DNA of 64,000 bases, from the NCBI GenBank assembly GCA_019639135.1, contig JAHBSL010000002.1, positions 62,001 through 126,000 on the forward strand, given 5' to 3'. The notes under the pieces were generated by a model. That model did not search any database. It worked only from the letters and a program-made list of their open reading frames with translations, and was not told the origin of the DNA. Below, in pieces: positions 62,273-64,000 of this stretch (position 1 is the stretch's first letter; the number at the start of each line of letters is the position of its first letter). The translations under genes and the position numbers were made by a program. This DNA comes from Acidobacteriota bacterium. GTDB lineage: Bacteria; Acidobacteriota; Blastocatellia; Pyrinomonadales; Pyrinomonadaceae.

Positions 62273-63744
62273 GCGATGAGATATTGCTGATATTGCGTGT
62301 TTTGCTCGCCGCCGTTTTTGCGCTCGCTGCGGTCGGAAAGCTGCAGGACCGCTCCGGTGCTCAGAAGGCTCTGGCCGATTTCGGCGTGCCTGAGAATTTA
62401 GCTCCGGCGGCCTCGTTCGCGCTCGCAATAGCGGAGCTTGCAGTTGCGTTCGCATTGCTGTTCCCGGGGCTTTCGTGGTTTGCCGCGATCGGTGCAACGC
62501 TGCTTCTTGCTGCGTTCACCGCCGGAATGGGCTATCAGATAGCGAAGGGAAATGCCCCGGATTGCCACTGCTTTGGGCAATTGCATAGCGAGCCGGTCAG
62601 CATTTGGAGCCTTGTTAGAAATGCCGTTTTCCTCGTTCCCGCCGTTCTCTTGTTCATTTCCGGCCGAGCGGTACAAGGACCAGCGATCGCCATCACCGCA
62701 CACGAATATTTCATCGTTGCTGTTCTTGCCGCTCTTTTCTGTGCGGCGGCAGCGATTGCCGGATATGCAAAGCAGATCCTCGCCAATCAGGAAAAGATCA
62801 TTAGGCGGGTCGAGACGCTCGAGCTTCTCTCCGGCGGCGAACCCTTGCTCGAACGCGAAGATGCCGGCGACCCCGCCGACGGCCTAGCCATCGGTTCGCC
62901 TTTTCCGGATTTTAGGTTGCCCGACATCAACGGAAAGATCTTCACGTTCGATCATCTTTTCGCCGAGGGCGGCCCGATGCTCTTTATCTTCATCGGCCCG
63001 GACTGCAATCCGTGCAAGGCACTTTTTCCGGAGTTTCGAGAGTGGGAGCGTGAACTCGCCGGCCGGCTTCGCTTTGTTTACATAAGCCGGGGGAGCGTAG
63101 CCGATAACGCCGACAAATTTTCAGAGGGTTCGGACATTCGCCTTTTGCTCCAAAAGGAAAAAGAACTCGCCAACGAGGTCTATGCGAAATGGACGCCGAC
63201 GGCGATCTTCGTCGATGCCAACGGGAACATTGCAAGCCATCCCGCCGCAGGCGATCAGGCGATACGCGAATTGATAGACAAGCTCCGTAAGGCAGACCTT
63301 AGCCGAGAGTACATTTATTTTCGTTCGAACTTCGTAAAGACCCGCGAGCCGAAGATCGGGAAACCGATACCGGAATTCACGCTTAAGGACATCTCCGGCA
63401 ACGAGGTTAGAAAAGTCGATCTCCTTGGCAAGCGGAGCATGGTGTTTCTTCTTACGCTGACGTGTACCTATTGTCAGGATGTGGTGAAAGACATAAAGCG
63501 TCGAGAGGAAGAGAACAACGGGCACCGGCCGCAGTTCGTGGTGCTGGCAGATGGCGAACCCGCAGAACTCGCCGAATGGGGACTGAAGTCGCCGGTGCTG
63601 ATCGATAAGAACTACAAGATGGCGGTCGAGTTCGGGCTTCATGGAGCTCCCGCAGCGGTCCTGATCGGCGAGGACGGAACAATACTTTCCGAGTCGGCCG
63701 TTGGAGCACCGGTCATTTGGCCGCTCATCGGTGAAAAACCATGA
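62269..63744 (+). CDS. MauE/DoxX-type membrane domain fused to two thioredoxin-like domains
   Basis: 491 residues. The N-terminal part (about 1-165) has four TM helices with the MauE/DoxX motif ([17 protein letters not shown] near residue 100). A fifth helix ([19 protein letters not shown]) follows. Two redoxin-like domains come next: the first about 205-345 with CNPC, the second about 360-485 with CTYC. Both active-site pairs are intact. This looks like a membrane electron carrier feeding disulfide exchange outside the cytoplasm. It overlaps der by 4 bases and tgt by 4 bases, so the three genes are translationally coupled. Confidence 0.85.
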   Translation: MSDEILLILRVLLAAVFALAAVGKLQDRSGAQKALADFGVPENLAPAASFALAIAELAVAFALLFPGLSWFAAIGATLLLAAFTAGMGYQIAKGNAPDCHCFGQLHSEPVSIWSLVRNAVFLVPAVLLFISGRAVQGPAIAITAHEYFIVAVLAALFCAAAAIAGYAKQILANQEKIIRRVETLELLSGGEPLLEREDAGDPADGLAIGSPFPDFRLPDINGKIFTFDHLFAEGGPMLFIFIGPDCNPCKALFPEFREWERELAGRLRFVYISRGSVADNADKFSEGSDIRLLLQKEKELANEVYAKWTPTAIFVDANGNIASHPAAGDQAIRELIDKLRKADLSREYIYFRSNFVKTREPKIGKPIPEFTLKDISGNEVRKVDLLGKRSMVFLLTLTCTYCQDVVKDIKRREEENNGHRPQFVVLADGEPAELAEWGLKSPVLIDKNYKMAVEFGLHGAPAAVLIGEDGTILSESAVGAPVIWPLIGEKP

Positions 63745-64000
63745 TCGGAAGCTCGGACAAAGCCATTGAATGGAAAGTTGAGGCGACCGACGGTCGGGGA
63801 CGTGCGGGCACGCTTCGGACGCGCCGCTCGGTCATCGAAACGCCCGTCTTTATGCCGGTCGGGACGCAGGGTTCGGTCAAAGGCGTTAGGTTCGAATGGC
63901 TTGAGGATGAGATCGACGCCCGGATAATTCTCGGCAACACCTATCATCTTTTTCTTCGCCCCGGCCCTGACGCGATTCGAAAGCTCGGCGGGCTGCATAA
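63741..64000 (+). CDS. tgt: Queuine tRNA-ribosyltransferase, 3' end outside window
   Basis: The first 86 codons are visible, from the ATG at 63741 that overlaps the previous stop (ATGA). The segment reads [17 protein letters not shown], then [16 protein letters not shown] and [13 protein letters not shown], which is the N-terminal signature of bacterial Tgt. The enzyme swaps guanine 34 for preQ1 in GUN-anticodon tRNAs. The catalytic Asp and zinc site lie beyond the edge. It fits the YhhQ-type precursor transporter at 20.2 kb. Confidence 0.95.
   Translation, partial: MIGSSDKAIEWKVEATDGRGRAGTLRTRRSVIETPVFMPVGTQGSVKGVRFEWLEDEIDARIILGNTYHLFLRPGPDAIRKLGGLH

Overview
The window looks like chromosomal DNA of a Gram-negative bacterium, probably an Acidobacteriota member of the Blastocatellia/Pyrinomonadaceae type. 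This is inferred from general features: mid-50s percent G+C by eye, meso-diaminopimelate-type MurE, outer-envelope proteins, secreted VWFA and matrixin-like proteins, PknB-like kinase, abundant TPR proteins, and housekeeping genes dispersed in short runs. There is no 16S gene to settle the taxonomy. No transposase, integrase, prophage or CRISPR array is visible.

Layout. 0-5 kb: a glycine-zipper protein cut by the left edge, an orphan 7TM histidine kinase, a DUF2490 protein, two coupled membrane-protein genes (the second interrupted by an in-frame amber codon), and a small basic protein behind a perfect sigma-54 promoter match. 5-11 kb: an SDR oxidoreductase, an MBL-fold phosphodiesterase-like protein, a pair of tiny overlapping genes, a Wza-like exporter protein, and a secreted metalloprotease. 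11-24 kb: a large APC-type (KimA-like) transporter behind a hairpin-rich leader, purD, aroC, an EamA exporter, rsmD, recG, a queuosine-precursor transporter, rpsT, a J-domain membrane protein, exbD and pabB. 24-33 kb: an APC permease, a PilZ protein, murE, tRNA-Leu, tig-clpP-clpX (chaperone/protease block) and tRNA-Arg. 33-44.8 kb: a VWFA protein, a PknB-like kinase followed by a TPR protein, a CrtC-like lipocalin protein, an ECF sigma factor with its zinc-finger anti-sigma factor, two TPR-type membrane proteins and a frameshifted DUF4919 gene. 44.8-50.7 kb: an ATP-grasp enzyme, a PilT-like ATPase, a coiled-coil membrane protein, PspA and a second, permuted ATP-grasp protein, which together look like an envelope-stress neighbourhood. 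50.8-57.6 kb: a 2237-residue alpha-2-macroglobulin. 57.6-64 kb: tandem repeats, kpsF, a secreted protein, a lipoprotein, and der with a MauE-thioredoxin fusion and tgt in a translationally coupled run cut by the right edge.

The most unusual features are repeats and control sites. Three 132-bp palindrome-ended elements sit in frame inside the macroglobulin gene, like Rickettsia palindromic elements. A 21-bp array of GGAA-N3-TTCC palindromes runs for about 13 units without an indel. Two opposed arrays of a 9-bp repeat fill the clpP-clpX gap and reach the clpX start codon. Two near-identical ECF-type promoters, one before the sigma gene and one before exbD, suggest a small regulon that includes autoregulation. 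Two genes appear broken by single lesions (a TAG codon; one extra A in an A7 run) and need read-level confirmation.
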